From Rhipicephalus microplus (lineage: Eukaryota; Arthropoda; Arachnida; Ixodida; Ixodidae), in NCBI RefSeq assembly GCF_043290135.1, contig NC_134701.1:101840702-101904701 (forward strand): a stretch of 64,000 nucleotides of DNA, written 5' to 3'. Below the pieces are notes generated by a model. The model made no database searches, was not told where the DNA came from, and worked only from the letters and a program-made list of their open reading frames with translations. This document shows positions 13,207 to 25,722 of the stretch, piece after piece (position 1 is the first letter of the stretch; each line of letters opens with the position of its first letter). The translations under genes and the position numbers were made by a program.

Positions 13207-13720
13207 ATGGAGGTAATTGAGAAGCTCATCCATGTTCGACTGTCCACCGACCTCTCAAATTTTTCCTTATTGTATCCCAGACAGTTTGGGTTTAGATAAA
13301 GGTATTCGACTAGTTTACCCCTCATTTACTTTAAAGAAGAATGCATACTAGAAATTGACACGGGTAACTTTCTTGGTTCTGTTTTTCTAGATTGTACTAA
13401 AGCGTTTGATTCGCCTAATCATGTCATTCTTTTCACTAAACTATCTTTCCATGGCATTGCAAGTAACAATTTTAATATTTTAGTCAGTTATTTATCTGAT
13501 CGACAGCAATTAAAATTCATCTCCGTCATTTATTCCATTAAACAAATTTATTATTATCGGTGTTCTACAAGGCTGTATTTGAGCCCGCTAATATTTCAAC
13601 CCTACATTAATGACTTCCTCAATGTCTAACCTCGTCAACTGAATGCATACTATATGCTGACGACACTACTCTTCTACTGTCGAGTAATTCATTTAGCAAC
13701 CTTACAGCAACCCTTATCGT
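13207..13720 (+). pseudogene. Reverse transcriptase remnant, CR1 type
   Basis: The frame from 13207 reads VIEKLIHVRLSTDLSNF, then YPRQFGFR followed by a TAA stop, then EIDTGNFLGSVFLDCTKAFD (motif A, with the catalytic Asp) and VSYLSDRQQ. Further on, in shifted frames, come GVLQGCI (GVPQG motif), IFQPYINDFLN and YADDTTLLLS at 13653-13682 (motif C, catalytic DD). The order is that of LINE reverse transcriptases in the CR1/L2/jockey group. At least two frameshifts and several stops make it a pseudogene. Confidence 0.75.
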
Positions 13721-14049
13721 TAATCTTGTTAACGTTAGTGCATGGTGTACTTAAAATACGCTTTTGATAAATCCTTCTAAAACAAAGTTTTTATTTTGCT
13801 TCCAGACCATTTAATAACTCCGAAGTTCCACCGCTTTTTATCAACTCATATTGCATCCACATATCATATAATTGTTGTTTCCTTTGAATTCAGCTGAATT
13901 CCAAGTTAAAAATTAACTTACATATTCAAGAACTGCAGCGGGAAACATCTTACGGTATTCGGGTACTATTCAAATCTAGACGTAATTTCGATTTGACAAC
14001 TTTGATGACTTTATATTATGCATTCATTCCGATCATCTTAACTATTGCA

Positions 14050-14812
14050 TTGCTTGCTTGCTTGCTTGATCCTTTCTTTAGTGGCTTTCAACCACTAAGA
14101 GGATTGGCCAAGAAGTTGGTGGTAATGCAAGTCAATACATTTAGTTTATCCAAGCTATGAGAATAGGATTACTTTGTTTTGACTGTGGAATTAATTAGGC
14201 ACAATGGGAACAAAAGGGAAAAAAGAGAAATAATAGAACTTGTTGATTATCTTGGGTGTAATCGTGATATGAAATTCTAAAGGTTAAATCGTTACAGTGT
14301 AATAGCTAAACAATAAATGTTAGATTGGCTAGTAAAAATCGAGAGCTGATCAATGGCTCAGTAACGTAATCTTCTTGTGTTACATAGGAATTCGCAGAGA
14401 GCCCTGCAGATGTTCCTGTCGCTGAGTCCTTATGAAGCGGCCCCGAAAGACAAAATATTAGGAGTATTAAGTGATATTCCAACTTTTTTATTAAAATTTT
14501 CAAACATTTTTTTGAAACAGTGACATGTGAGAAAAATGGCTGATATGTTTGGGCTCATAACAGCTTGAGCACAGAGGGCATGGCACCAGGCCAGACCTGT
14601 TTAAGTAGAAATTAAGAGGTGGTGCAAGGCAACATAGTTTTGTTATACAGACTTCCGATTTACACGTGGGACACCATTTCTTATTTCACGCGAAGTGCAG
14701 ATGCGAGAAATGTGGATTCGGTATTGTAAAGTTTTATGAGTCTTCAAGAAGGAAAACTTTTGTGAACCTCGCTGCTGTTGCCTCATGAAGCCAGACATAT
14801 CACGGTCATCTT
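14050..14812. repeat. Insertion interrupting the CR1-like remnant
   Basis: It begins with CTTGC repeats and a segment TTTAGTGGCTTTCAACCAC, and ends near 14812, where the LINE frame (LQHVQHQAIRIIT) resumes. I could not find inverted ends, a target duplication or a coding frame. The class is unknown. Confidence 0.4.
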
Positions 14813-15010
14813 CCTTCTCTCCAACATGTACAACATCAAGCCATTCGCATTATCACCTAAAGCTGCCAACGCTCTCACGATTTGTACCAGGAACAAAAAA
14901 TACTAAATATTGACAACCTAAACAAATTCAATATCTAGACATTCGCTTATAAAGCAGTTAAAGATTCAAAGCAGTACCTCGAAGATGAAACGTCAATTGA
15001 TCAGAACTTT
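14813..15010 (+). pseudogene. C-terminal RT tail of the split CR1-like LINE
   Basis: The frame reads LQHVQHQAIRIIT, then ILNIDNLNKFNI and TFAYKAVKDSK, matching the conserved end of CR1/jockey ORF2 proteins (LQKRAIRII-type segment). Stops interrupt it. It is the downstream continuation of the remnant at 13207. Confidence 0.6.
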
Positions 15011-15678
15011 CAACAATGAATGCAGGGCTCAATTGCTCTGGTTTTAATTATCTTCTTTATCAGGTGAATTTGCGTGACGTTCAAATTTTTGCATATCCTA
15101 CGAAACTTGAAAGTCAATGATATGCGAAGAATGTCGAGAGAAGGTGATTGTGTTGTACTTTTTTTGAGCGAAACGTCACTAAATGACAATAAATATGTGT
15201 ACAAATGTTGTATGCACAGACATATCCTAAACAGTCACGCGTTTACAGTTGAGTAACGACGCCAACAAGAGCACCGCGTAGATCGCGTCTAAGGAAGCGT
15301 GTAACGAACTCATGACAGAAATGGCGCAGTGGCTTTTAAGTGAGAAACACGGCAGGTTTTAAACGTGAAGGGCAAAACCCAGTTCAAAGAACTTGGCAGG
15401 AGACGGAAACTAATTTCCTTAGAGCCATTAGCGCTGTACACAGCATGCACACGAAAAGATTGTGGGCGACAGCTGAACAATTTTTTGTACGTAAAAGGTG
15501 TCGGTAACAGAGTTAGGCAATATTAGAAATATAATAAACGAAAATATTCAACGCTCACATCATACCTACATTCAGTTGAAGGCCTGAAGGCGACACGCCT
15601 GTGTAATTTGTATACCTACGTTAAACATTTTTTGCACATATATCAAAATATTAGTAACTTGGGAAATACACAGCCTAC
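15011..15678. other. No gene recognised
   Basis: AT-rich sequence with only short frames on both strands. No recognisable repeat boundary. Confidence 0.5.
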
Positions 15679-15682
15679 ATAT

Positions 15683-15720
<38 letters not shown>

Positions 15721-15727
15721 TTATTTA

Positions 15728-15768
<41 letters not shown>
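15679..15768. repeat. (TA)n/(TTTA)n microsatellite
   Basis: Two TA tracts flank a TTTA tetranucleotide run. Confidence 0.95.
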
Positions 15769-15771
<3 letters not shown>

Positions 15772-18127
15772 CTGTTGTTTTGGTCGAAGCCTGATACAAT
15801 ACGACATCACAGCTTAGGTTTAGTTCGAAGCCATTTATGGTAGATTATCCTTCGCACAAGTTCTTTTAAAACGTCACACAGGGCTGCCTGATACTTAGCA
15901 AAACTATTGCATGCATACAAGCAGGACAACGTAAATCACCAGCCTAGCTCACTCACTTGGCTATGACAAGGTCCGCTTTATGTTTTACGAGTAGGAACAT
16001 TCCGGATTTTCAAAGCAGCAACTGAATAATACTTTGTCATATCTATAATACGACAGGCTGGAAAGTAACTTAGAAACGGCTATGCGGACATGCGGGCAGA
16101 AGCAACGTATAGAAAGAAAAAAGGAGAAACAAATAAAAAGAGTAAAACTAACAAAAATAAACATACATAGCTTCAAAAATGACAATTAGCAAAATATGTA
16201 TATATGTAGACATGCTTTGCGTGAAGGAATCAACTGACTCTGCACTTAACGGGATGCAAACATTCTTCAAAACGTTTTCGACCCGAATATCTGTAGTAGA
16301 AAAAACTGCCGCGAGTTTCGTTTTCTTCTTCCCTTCCAGCTTTTCTATCCGCGAGTTCCTTACGAGTGTGTAAAATTTTCGCTTACTCTTCTCAAACGTT
16401 CCTTTCAAATTCAATAAAAATCTTCGGATCTTACTCAAACTGTTTCTAAGATTGAGTGCAACATATATGGCTCTATCGTTGAGCGCACCTATAAAGGGCC
16501 ATGCGAGCAATGGCTCCCGCATTACGAATAACGATATGTTTTGGTAAGGCAGTAGTGTTGAGTAAGTTCAAATAGTGAACCGTGACATTTCGCAAGCCAG
16601 TTGGCAACTTTCAGTCGTCACGCAAAGCGCGTGCTTATTCACAGAGTGACCATCTTAGGCAAAAGAATGCGGTGAATGGGGCTGCACATGGGAATGACTG
16701 CCGTAGCCGCATCGTCATTCAATGCGTTTCGCAATAACGAGAAACGTGCAAAGAGTTTATTAGGACACAAAACGATCTTCTGTGCTCGGCATCTAAATAT
16801 TTTATTCCACCAAGTGCACTTGAACAGTGTCCCTAGAGGCTGTCTGTAAGACACCGACTGACTCGCGCATCGTTCTCACGTAGCCGATGGGCAGAGATAC
16901 GACCGAGAAGGAAGACAATCGTCGTAGTTGTTACTGTTCTCGTTCTGCTTCGACATTCGCTGAATTATAGATAAAAGAACTAAACAGGCTGAAATAAACC
17001 TTGGGTGAAACAGTGCTCAGTTCGAAAGCAATTCCCTCTGGGAATCGCCTACAGGGTGCTCGCTCCAAAAAACAGCGTGGAGGCGCTTATAGCGTGTACG
17101 TGTTGTACTTTCAAGACGTGCGCAGAGCTTTACTTGTGGCGCAACGTGCTTCTTACTCTGAACAAGGATGAGAGAACTGGCTGTGACTTTCAAGTGTCAG
17201 TCGTTTCAGTGTTTGGGAGGCAGCGTTCCCTCATTGTGGAGGCGAGTGGACGCCCTCAAGTTCTCTAGAGATTGATGTTACCAATCAATTTGTACTACCG
17301 TGAGGGAACTTGTAAAGTGAAAGACCTTTGTTATCCCCTCTGCTCAATCGGCCATTGCCCGCTACATCGAGGCCATTTCAAGCGTGCCCTTTCTTTTATA
17401 CGTTATTTGCATGCATACAACGAGCACTGTAGTACAAATAAGAGTGAATTGATAGAAATTAATTATTACGACTAGCAGCCTAGTGCCCAATAACAACTAA
17501 GAAAGTGGAGGTTTTCTGCACGTTGTCCGAATTCTGACTATTCAGTTCTTGCATTCGCGCTTGCACTGTATTATACCATGTATGCAAACGTTTAAAGCCA
17601 CTTTTTTACAACATGCAAAGCTTGATTAATAACGTGCTATCGCGAACAGCGTGAACAGAGAGAAATGCCGCTTTTAACCCAGTCGCGTGACTGTAATGAC
17701 TTGACTTTCGCTACGTGAGCCCGTACTTTCAGCCTCGAAATGCCGTAGCCCTGCAATCCTGCTCTGACGGGAGCTAATCACATCGCGTGTGTTCCGAGTA
17801 CCAGGCAGGACTCGCAATTGTTGAGCTGTGCTGCAAGAAGATTGGAGTGAACCATGCTTTGTTAGTGAAACGAAAATGTCTCTCATTAGTATTTAGTTTT
17901 ATTTTGGCTAGCCTCCTTCGTTTTATTGCTTCACGAAAGAGCACTGTTTTATTCATGTTTTTAAAAAACGACTAAAAAACTTGGTAGGTAACTTGGCGCC
18001 CTAGTTTGTTTATTTTTATGAATAGACGGTAGAATACTCCTCAAGGTATATACGTGAAGCCCCCGTAATAATTCTTCTGTGCAAGAAGACACTGCTGAAT
18101 TTGGTTAGATCATACCAATTTTAGGCC
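15769..18127. other. No gene recognised
   Basis: Mixed-composition sequence. Frames up to about 124 codons (minus strand 16148-16522) show no domain. I looked for RT, transposase, zinc-finger and FnIII motifs and saw none. Confidence 0.45.
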
Positions 18128-18217
18128 AAAAAATTAATTTAAAATACCACACACAGCTCACGCGTGTCAAAGCTAGCTTTGACGTGTGGGAGCTGTGCGT
18201 GGTTTTTTTTAATTTTT
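18128..18217. repeat. Near-perfect hairpin (about 28-bp stem plus AT extension)
   Basis: The arms CCACACACAGCTCACGCG and CGTGTGGGAGCTGTGCGTGG are near reverse complements around the perfect centre CAAAGCTAGCTTTG. The pairing extends outward into AAAATTAATTT and TTTTTTAATTTT. A transcript would fold into a long stem with few mismatches. It could be a tiny fold-back element or an expressed hairpin RNA; the sequence alone does not decide. Confidence 0.7.
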
Positions 18218-18780
18218 CTTATATATTTTTTGCAATCACCACATCGTTCCGACGTGGGCCTCCTCCCCAGGCTTCAAGAGCAACTAAGGCAAGAGGGTAG
18301 GGTTAATCGGTGGGATGTGGCAATGATCGCAAATAATGCATGTACTTTGGTGTTTTGTTCAAGCTGCGGGGGGAAGGGGGGAGGATGATGAGGGGTGAAC
18401 CTCAGACGGGTAAGTTCACAATGTACCACTCGAATGTACTTAATTTACCCACCTGGACCATAGATGTATATGTAATACATATTTGTTGTTTGTTCTGTTT
18501 TTTTCTTGTAAAGATGTTCGGTCCTTGCACCTGAGTATGTGCCGGGGGCACCTCAGGGACGTACTTAGTATTCCCACTTGGTATTTTCGCTCTGTTTCAT
18601 TTTCTTTTATTTGTTACCTTTTATTTATTTTTTAACTTGTCTTGATTCTAAGTATATGCAAGGGTTGTTTGGCCACTAGTTTAGGTGCGCACATTTCTTA
18701 TTGTTTTTGTTTCTTTTTAAGCGCAAAATGCACGTGATATGCGTATGTGGAAGTACGCACCGGCACACGTAGTGGTGTGA
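18218..18780. other. No gene recognised
   Basis: T-rich sequence with a purine-rich patch (about 18365-18390). No motif or element boundary is evident. Confidence 0.4.
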
Positions 18781-20644
<1,864 letters not shown>

Positions 20645-20666
20645 GTACAAATAGAGAGAAATGCCG

Positions 20667-20668
<2 letters not shown>

Positions 20669-20761
<93 letters not shown>
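20669..20761. repeat. Compound (TA)n(GT)n microsatellite
   Basis: About 56 bp of TA followed by about 37 bp of GT, separated from the previous tract by a short unique spacer. Confidence 0.95.
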
Positions 20762-20763
<2 letters not shown>

Positions 20764-22261
20764 TTAATCATCGTTGTTTTTTAAGCAAAAAAGAAGTTCT
20801 GCTCATAATACCTTGAAGGTGTAAAACCATTCTGACGCCCAGCGGTATCCCTAAGCAGCGGTCTGGTTTTGACACTCAGTGAACCATTCATTTTACCTCG
20901 CGACATACTGAATGCAAGTCTGTTCGCAATTTTCAGCACTTTTGTTGACTCCGTGCATGTTTCAAATGGCATTAGAAAGGTGCCTTTTTACCTCTGAAGC
21001 CGCATGCAGTGAGAAAAAAAACGTCTTTACTCCGCATTTCACCGCAAAAGTCACTATTGAACGCCTTTGTAAGCCGTCATAACAGGCTGGAGAGCCCTGC
21101 ATTTTTGCATTGAAAAACAAAGCAGTGAAAACCTTCAGATATGAACGTTCTGGTGTGCAAATGTTTGAGGAAGAATGAAAGTGTGGCTTAATGGAGCGTG
21201 CAAATATAATCAAGTCGTTCTGAATACACAAACGATTTGAATGTGCACCAAGTTTATTTGTGATGGAGCCGTCTTGCACGAGTCATGCAGGCGACACTGC
21301 TACTGCGTGAATATTTAGCCTTGCTTTGCTGATACTACTTCTTCATTTGGGCGTGAAATGAGACGCTATTTGTAACGACGAGGAGCACCTCATTGTTTCG
21401 TCACTAAACCAAGCTTTTTTCTCCAACCGCTCTCGTGCATCTGCATTGAAGTGAGATCGAGCAGAACCACACGGATATTCTATGTGCTGTGGGGTTTTCG
21501 CGGCACCCAGATTTTGCAATAAGTGATGGCTGGTACTGGCGCGAAATGTGACATTGTGATCCCCTCTCCCCTATCTTTACTTTCTTCTATCTCAAGACTG
21601 GGCATTCTGGCACAGATGGTAGACTGTGCGAAATGAATGGCTATGTTCGTGGTCATGGTTGTTACGTTCCAAACCTTGTATGCGGAAAAAAAGATGCATG
21701 CAAATAAAGGACCGCGCCATATATTAGCAGAGACCACCTTGAGTGTTCCTGTCTGTCAAGCAAATATGTTATTGTTTAGACTGGTTTGTGTATATATTGA
21801 TCGATTTGTTTCAGATGTTCTTATGGCTTGGATATATGCAAGCTTATAAGGAAACACAGGCTAGAGTGCACATTCATCTGTTAGACTTAATTGCGGTTCT
21901 ATATTCTTCGTTACCCTTATGGCGCACATTTTTCTCATTGGGCACTTTTATGCACGAGCTACTATGTGCTCTGAATACGTTCATTGGATATAATAATTTG
22001 TACTAATGAAGGTCGGCAATGTACTTTGAGGGAGCAAAAAAAGCATGTGGTCACACCTTAACGTTAATTATAACTATGTTTTCTGGGATGTACAAACGAT
22101 GCTTTTGCTCTGAAGTATGCATGAATCGACACCTCATGATGCATGAACAAGTTGACAGGTGGCTGCAAGTGTCGCGGCACAATATAAGTAAAGTCTTTTT
22201 GCCCTGATGGTGTAATGCGATCCGTTGATGACAGCGTCAATCGTGATATTGTGCATGCTAT
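20762..22261. other. No gene recognised
   Basis: Unique-looking sequence. Frames up to 105 codons on either strand show no domain. No element ends are visible. Confidence 0.45.
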
Positions 22262-22403
22262 TGTCACGACGCAGACACAACGGGAGTCCGATATAGAAGA
22301 GCTCAGTTTAATTGAAATGAAAGGCGCTCGTAAAGAGGACCGGGCCAGAGCTTCGTCTTCCTCTCTGGCTGCGCGAGCTCTCCTCTGCAGGTTGAATGCG
22401 GCA
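22262..22403 (-). repeat. Candidate 3' LTR of the truncated Gypsy element
   Basis: On the minus strand it starts TGCCGCATTC right after a purine tract and ends CGTCGTGACA, giving TG...CA ends. No second copy is present, so the limits are inferred. Confidence 0.55.
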
Positions 22404-22476
22404 TTTGCCTCCCTCCAGGAAGAGCATCGACCCGATGCTCGGCTACAGAATACGCGGTGTATGCAGTTGACGTATA

Positions 22477-23241
22477 TTACGCAACTGGCTCACTGCAATA
22501 TGGCTTCATCCGCACAACGTGTACGATTTCAGACTTTTGAGCTCGCGAGGAACTGTCAGGGATGACCTCATAATTCACGTCACTTAGGCGCTGTACAACA
22601 TTGTAGGGACCAAAGTACTTCTTCAGTAACTTTTCAGAAAGGTCGCGTCGGCGAATAGGGCTCCAGACCCACACTTTCTCGCCTGGTTGATAAGTGACGT
22701 ATCGGTGTTGCAGGTTATAACGTTGTGCTTCGTAACTCTGCTGTCGGGCGATTCGCACGCGTTCTAGCTGCCGTGCCTCTTCAGCTCGTTGGGTAAAGGC
22801 TTGAACATTCGCGTCTGTATCGTCGCAGCCGTGCAGCAGCATGGCATCAAGCATTGTCGTCACTTCACTGCCACAAAGAAGACTAACAGGCGTGCTCCGT
22901 GTAGTTTCCTGCTGCGCCGTATTATAGGCAAACTTCATGTATGGTAGAATGTCGTCCCAATTTTTATGATCCACGTCGATGTACATACTGAGCATATCAT
23001 GAATTCTCTTGTTGAGGCGTTCTGTTAAGCTGTTGGTTTGTGGGTGGGAGGAGGTAGTTTTTCGATGCGCTGTTCCACTCAACTCAAGCACTGACTTGAG
23101 GAGCGTGGCCGTGAAAGCGGTACCTCTGTCTGTTATTATAATTCTAGGAGCACCATGCCTCAGAACGTTATCTTCAATGAAAAATCGTGCCGCTTCCACT
23201 ACGGTTCCACTTGATAAAGCCTTTGTCTCTGCGTAACACAC
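22477..23241 (-). pseudogene. Integrase C-terminal fragment (Gypsy)
   Basis: An uninterrupted frame of 254 codons with no start of its own. It contains IIITDRGTAFTA (second catalytic Asp), HPQTNSLTERLNK (catalytic Glu), FAYNTAQQETT, and a C-terminal YQPGEKVWVWSPIRR and KYFGPY segment of the GPY/F type. The zinc finger (HHCC) and the first catalytic Asp would lie upstream and are missing because the element is cut off at 23241. In intact elements integrase joins the cDNA ends to target DNA. The uninterrupted frame suggests a fairly young insertion that was truncated. Confidence 0.85.
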
Positions 23242-23836
23242 AGCCGCGGGTATAGTGCCACACCGTGTTAACTTAGCAAAGCTGCAAAAAAAGAACTTGC
23301 CTTTTGGCGCTTATAAGGCTTTGCATTGTCAGCGCAGTGTCATAAACGCTACGTCCTTATTGTACGTGTGTATGCCTTTTCTAGTATAAAGAGACACACG
23401 ACAAAATATTTACGTGCTGTTACTGTGCCTCAGATATGTGTAATAACCGCTTTTTATTTGAGACTCGCACAAGTATGAACGCAGAAACATGAACCATATT
23501 GGAGTACACTGCGAATGGGCTTAAAGTTTGGCCATTTCGGGTGTCATTTTGGCGGAAAAACAGACGAACAGATGGCCAGACAGAAGAAACTTTTAGCGCC
23601 GAGGTATCCTAAGGAAGACTACCGACTTTAAAACTCACAGCTTTTCCGCAAAGGCGAAGCAATGAACACGATAGCAAAATTGGAAGGTCAAACGCACAAT
23701 GTCAAGGAGAGCGAACCATGCCCCACGTTTTTTCTCGCTCAAATGACTCAGGATACACAATTACAAGTACAGGTGAACGCGAATAAGTGTCTCAGTTGTT
23801 AGTTCAGAGTGTCTGAAAAGCACGCCCTTTTTGCAA
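23242..23836. other. No gene recognised
   Basis: Contains AAGCGATTAAATG-like sequence similar to short dispersed patches elsewhere, but no definable element or frame. Confidence 0.4.
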
Positions 23837-23942
23837 TATATATATATATATATTTATATAAACAATGAAGTGCTAACATAGGACCCGGAAGTAAAAGTTA
23901 AAAAAAATCAAGCACGTAGGAAAAATTGTTTTGTAAAGGACT

Positions 23943-23977
23943 GACGTTTCGGCCGCGCGACCGGCCTTCGTCGGAGT
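23943..23977 (-). ncRNA. Hammerhead-ribozyme-like core in PLE terminal region
   Basis: On the minus strand the order is CCGACGA, a stem GGCCG/CGGCC around a GTCGCG loop, GAAA, then CGTC. This matches CUGANGA, stem II, GAAA, short stem III and GUC, with one deviation (CCGACGA instead of CUGACGA). Three bases on each side (ACT and AGT) could start stem I. PLE hammerheads with very short stem III are known from the literature. Activity here is uncertain. Confidence 0.5.
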
Positions 23978-24363
23978 GATGCGAACATGCGACGGTAACG
24001 CAATATAAAAAGGCCAGTAACGTATCATAGCGCTGTTAATGGCTGACAAGTGGTTGTTAAAAGCACGTGGGAAACAGTGCGCGTGATAAGACAAGAAAAA
24101 AATGAGATTACAAGCGTGCGAAGACGAAACGAATGAAAAATTATTAATAATGAGTAAAAAATTATGAAGCCACATAACGTGTGTATCACTGGCACAAACA
24201 TCAATACACGTCATAGGTACAACTGCGAGCAAGTTATCGATAAACATAAACGCGGGTATAACATCTTGTCATGATCCGACAACAAAGCTGAAACAGGGAA
24301 CTAATCTATCTGCGTGAAAGCATAGCGGCAATAATAGCGGTGGTAGCAAGGGTGTTTAGGAAG

Positions 24364-25475
24364 CTAAATGGGTAAAAATGAATGTTTGCCAGCGCTTTCA
24401 TTCATACCACAAGTGACGGCTTTAAACTTATAGAATAAATACAATTCTCGAAGTTCTCTTTCGTGGTGGGAACGGAAACCCGATTGAAGGATTGTAGCTG
24501 TAATACTATCAAATGAGTGGCCCGGAATGTGCACGTGTTTTGATAGCGGAAGGTTAGGAATGGTGGCAGCATGACATTTGTGGTTGTTAAAGCGATATCT
24601 GAAGGGCGTTTCGGTTTGTCCAATGTACTGTAATTTGCAGACGGAACATTCGAGCAAATAAATGCAATTGTAAGTGTCACACGTAAAATTTCCTTTATTA
24701 TATAGGAGAAATCAGAAGCAGTGCTTTTAGCAATGTGTGACGTCGTCATATGCGCGCAAAACTTGCATCGTGGTTTATTGCAAGGTCGACAACCAACATT
24801 ATCGGGAACCCTTGTTTTAGATGAAGTTAGGATGTCATGCAGATTTCGAGACCGTCTGAAGACTACCCGAGGTGGCAATGGAAAGATTACTTCAAGATGA
24901 GCACTCTGCGCTAGTATGTTGAAATGTTTTTTGAGAATTGAGGAAACGTTTGGCACCGATGCTGAGTGTGTTAGAACTAGATTACTTTGTGCCTGAACGG
25001 ATGGTTGCTTTTTAGCGCTGAACAAATCCTTGCGATTCAGCGCATCGGCTCTTTTGACGGCATCCTCAACAATGCGGGGTGGGTATTTCTGCTGGATCAA
25101 AGATTGGCGGAGTTCTACGCAGTTTGCATAAAAGTCTGACTGCTCAGAGCAAATTCTCTTAAAGCGCAGCGCCTGACTGTACGGTATACTGGTTTTCCAA
25201 TGTTTAACATGTGAACTTTTGAAGTGAAGATAACGGTGCCTGTCTGTAGGTTTCCTGTAAAGCCCAGTGGTTAGTTTGTTGTCAGAGATGCAAACTGTGA
25301 CGTCCAGAAAGTTAACGGTAGAACGAGACTGTACATGCGAAAACGAAATAGATTGGTGAACAGTGTTGAAATCAGCTATAAAAGATAAAAGGTCATTTTC
25401 ACTATGGGGCCAAATAAAAAAATGTAATCTATAAATCGCTTATAATAAAGAGGCTTTTACTACGTGCTTGATTTT
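24364..25475 (-). pseudogene. PLE reverse transcriptase/GIY-YIG endonuclease remnant
   Basis: From the 5' side the minus strand reads KRFIDYIF (RT motif C; the second Asp of the usual DD is Tyr), a one-base deletion in a T run, then WPHSENDLLSFI, NFLDVTV, YRKPTDRHRYLHFKSSH (PLE RT end), then FRRSRNLHDIL and GCRPCNKPRCKFCAH (the CCHC-like linker typical of PLEs). After another frameshift near 24700 comes NCIYLLECSVCKLQYIGQT, the GIY-YIG nuclease signature, followed by the conserved Arg. The intact protein would nick the target and reverse transcribe from it. Frameshifts and the lost catalytic Asp mean it is dead. Confidence 0.85.
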
Positions 25476-25505
25476 TTGAACTTTTTTGAACTATATATAA
25501 ATATG

Positions 25506-25709
25506 CAGAAGAATAACTTCGGTTGCCGCATGGTTATAAATATGAAAGTAGATGCGCTTTCACATAACAACTGTTTATTGTGCCGACGTTTCGACGGGCA
25601 CCCCGTCTTTTTCAAAGCATAATGCCTTGAAATGCCTTGAAAAACACGGGGTTCCCGTCAAAACGTCGGCACAATAAACAGTTGTTATGTGAAAGCGCAT
25701 CTACTTTCA
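25506..25709 (+). mobile_element. Small fold-back PLE-derived unit
   Basis: The arms 25543-25620 and 25630-25709 are near-perfect reverse complements of about 80 bp, each the same repeat that ends the 19021-20534 element (TGAAAGTAGATGCGC outside, CCGACGTTTCG inside). A 37-bp extension (25506-25542) lies outside the left arm only, just as at 20498-20534. The centre is a few bases repeating ATGCCTTGAAA. Nothing is coded. Both arms hold a degenerate hammerhead-like core. The right side abuts (TA)n. Confidence 0.75.
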
Positions 25710-25722
25710 TATATATATATAT
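25710..25722. repeat. (TA)n tract
   Basis: Short TA tract between the fold-back unit and the LINE that follows. Confidence 0.85.

Larger units (their letters stand above)
13207..15010 (+). mobile_element. Decayed CR1-like LINE split by an insertion
   Basis: An RT remnant occupies 13207 to about 14049, and its C-terminal continuation resumes at about 14813. The roughly 765 bp between them have no RT similarity and start with CTTGC tetra-repeats, so they are probably a later insertion. Neither the 5' endonuclease nor a clear 3' tail is visible. The protein remnant is described in the separate pseudogene entry. Confidence 0.65.
22262..23241 (-). mobile_element. 3' end of a Gypsy-type LTR retrotransposon
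   Basis: A truncated minus-strand element: the C-terminal two thirds of integrase, a short spacer, a purine tract (22404-22419 on the minus strand) and a candidate 142-bp LTR (22262-22403). Similarity to integrase ends abruptly near 23241, so everything upstream (gag, PR, RT, RNase H, the start of integrase and the 5' LTR) is gone. It belongs to a family different from the element at 34830, with different LTR sequence. Confidence 0.8.
23837..25494 (-). mobile_element. Penelope-like element (PLE), 5' truncated
   Basis: The minus strand carries the C-terminal half of a PLE reverse transcriptase, the linker and a GIY-YIG endonuclease, then a 3' terminal region. The sequence CTACGTGCTTGATTTTTT occurs at 25459-25476 on the + strand and again, in the opposite orientation, at about 23900-23921, giving short inverted terminal repeats as PLEs often have. 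The 3' terminal part holds a hammerhead-like core. The RT palm joins the terminal repeat directly at about 25460, so the N-terminal RT is missing. A (TA)n tract borders the 3' side. Confidence 0.8.

Noticed and set aside
22215..22565. Plus-strand frame of 116 codons
   Set aside because: It is the antisense of the candidate Gypsy LTR and the integrase end.
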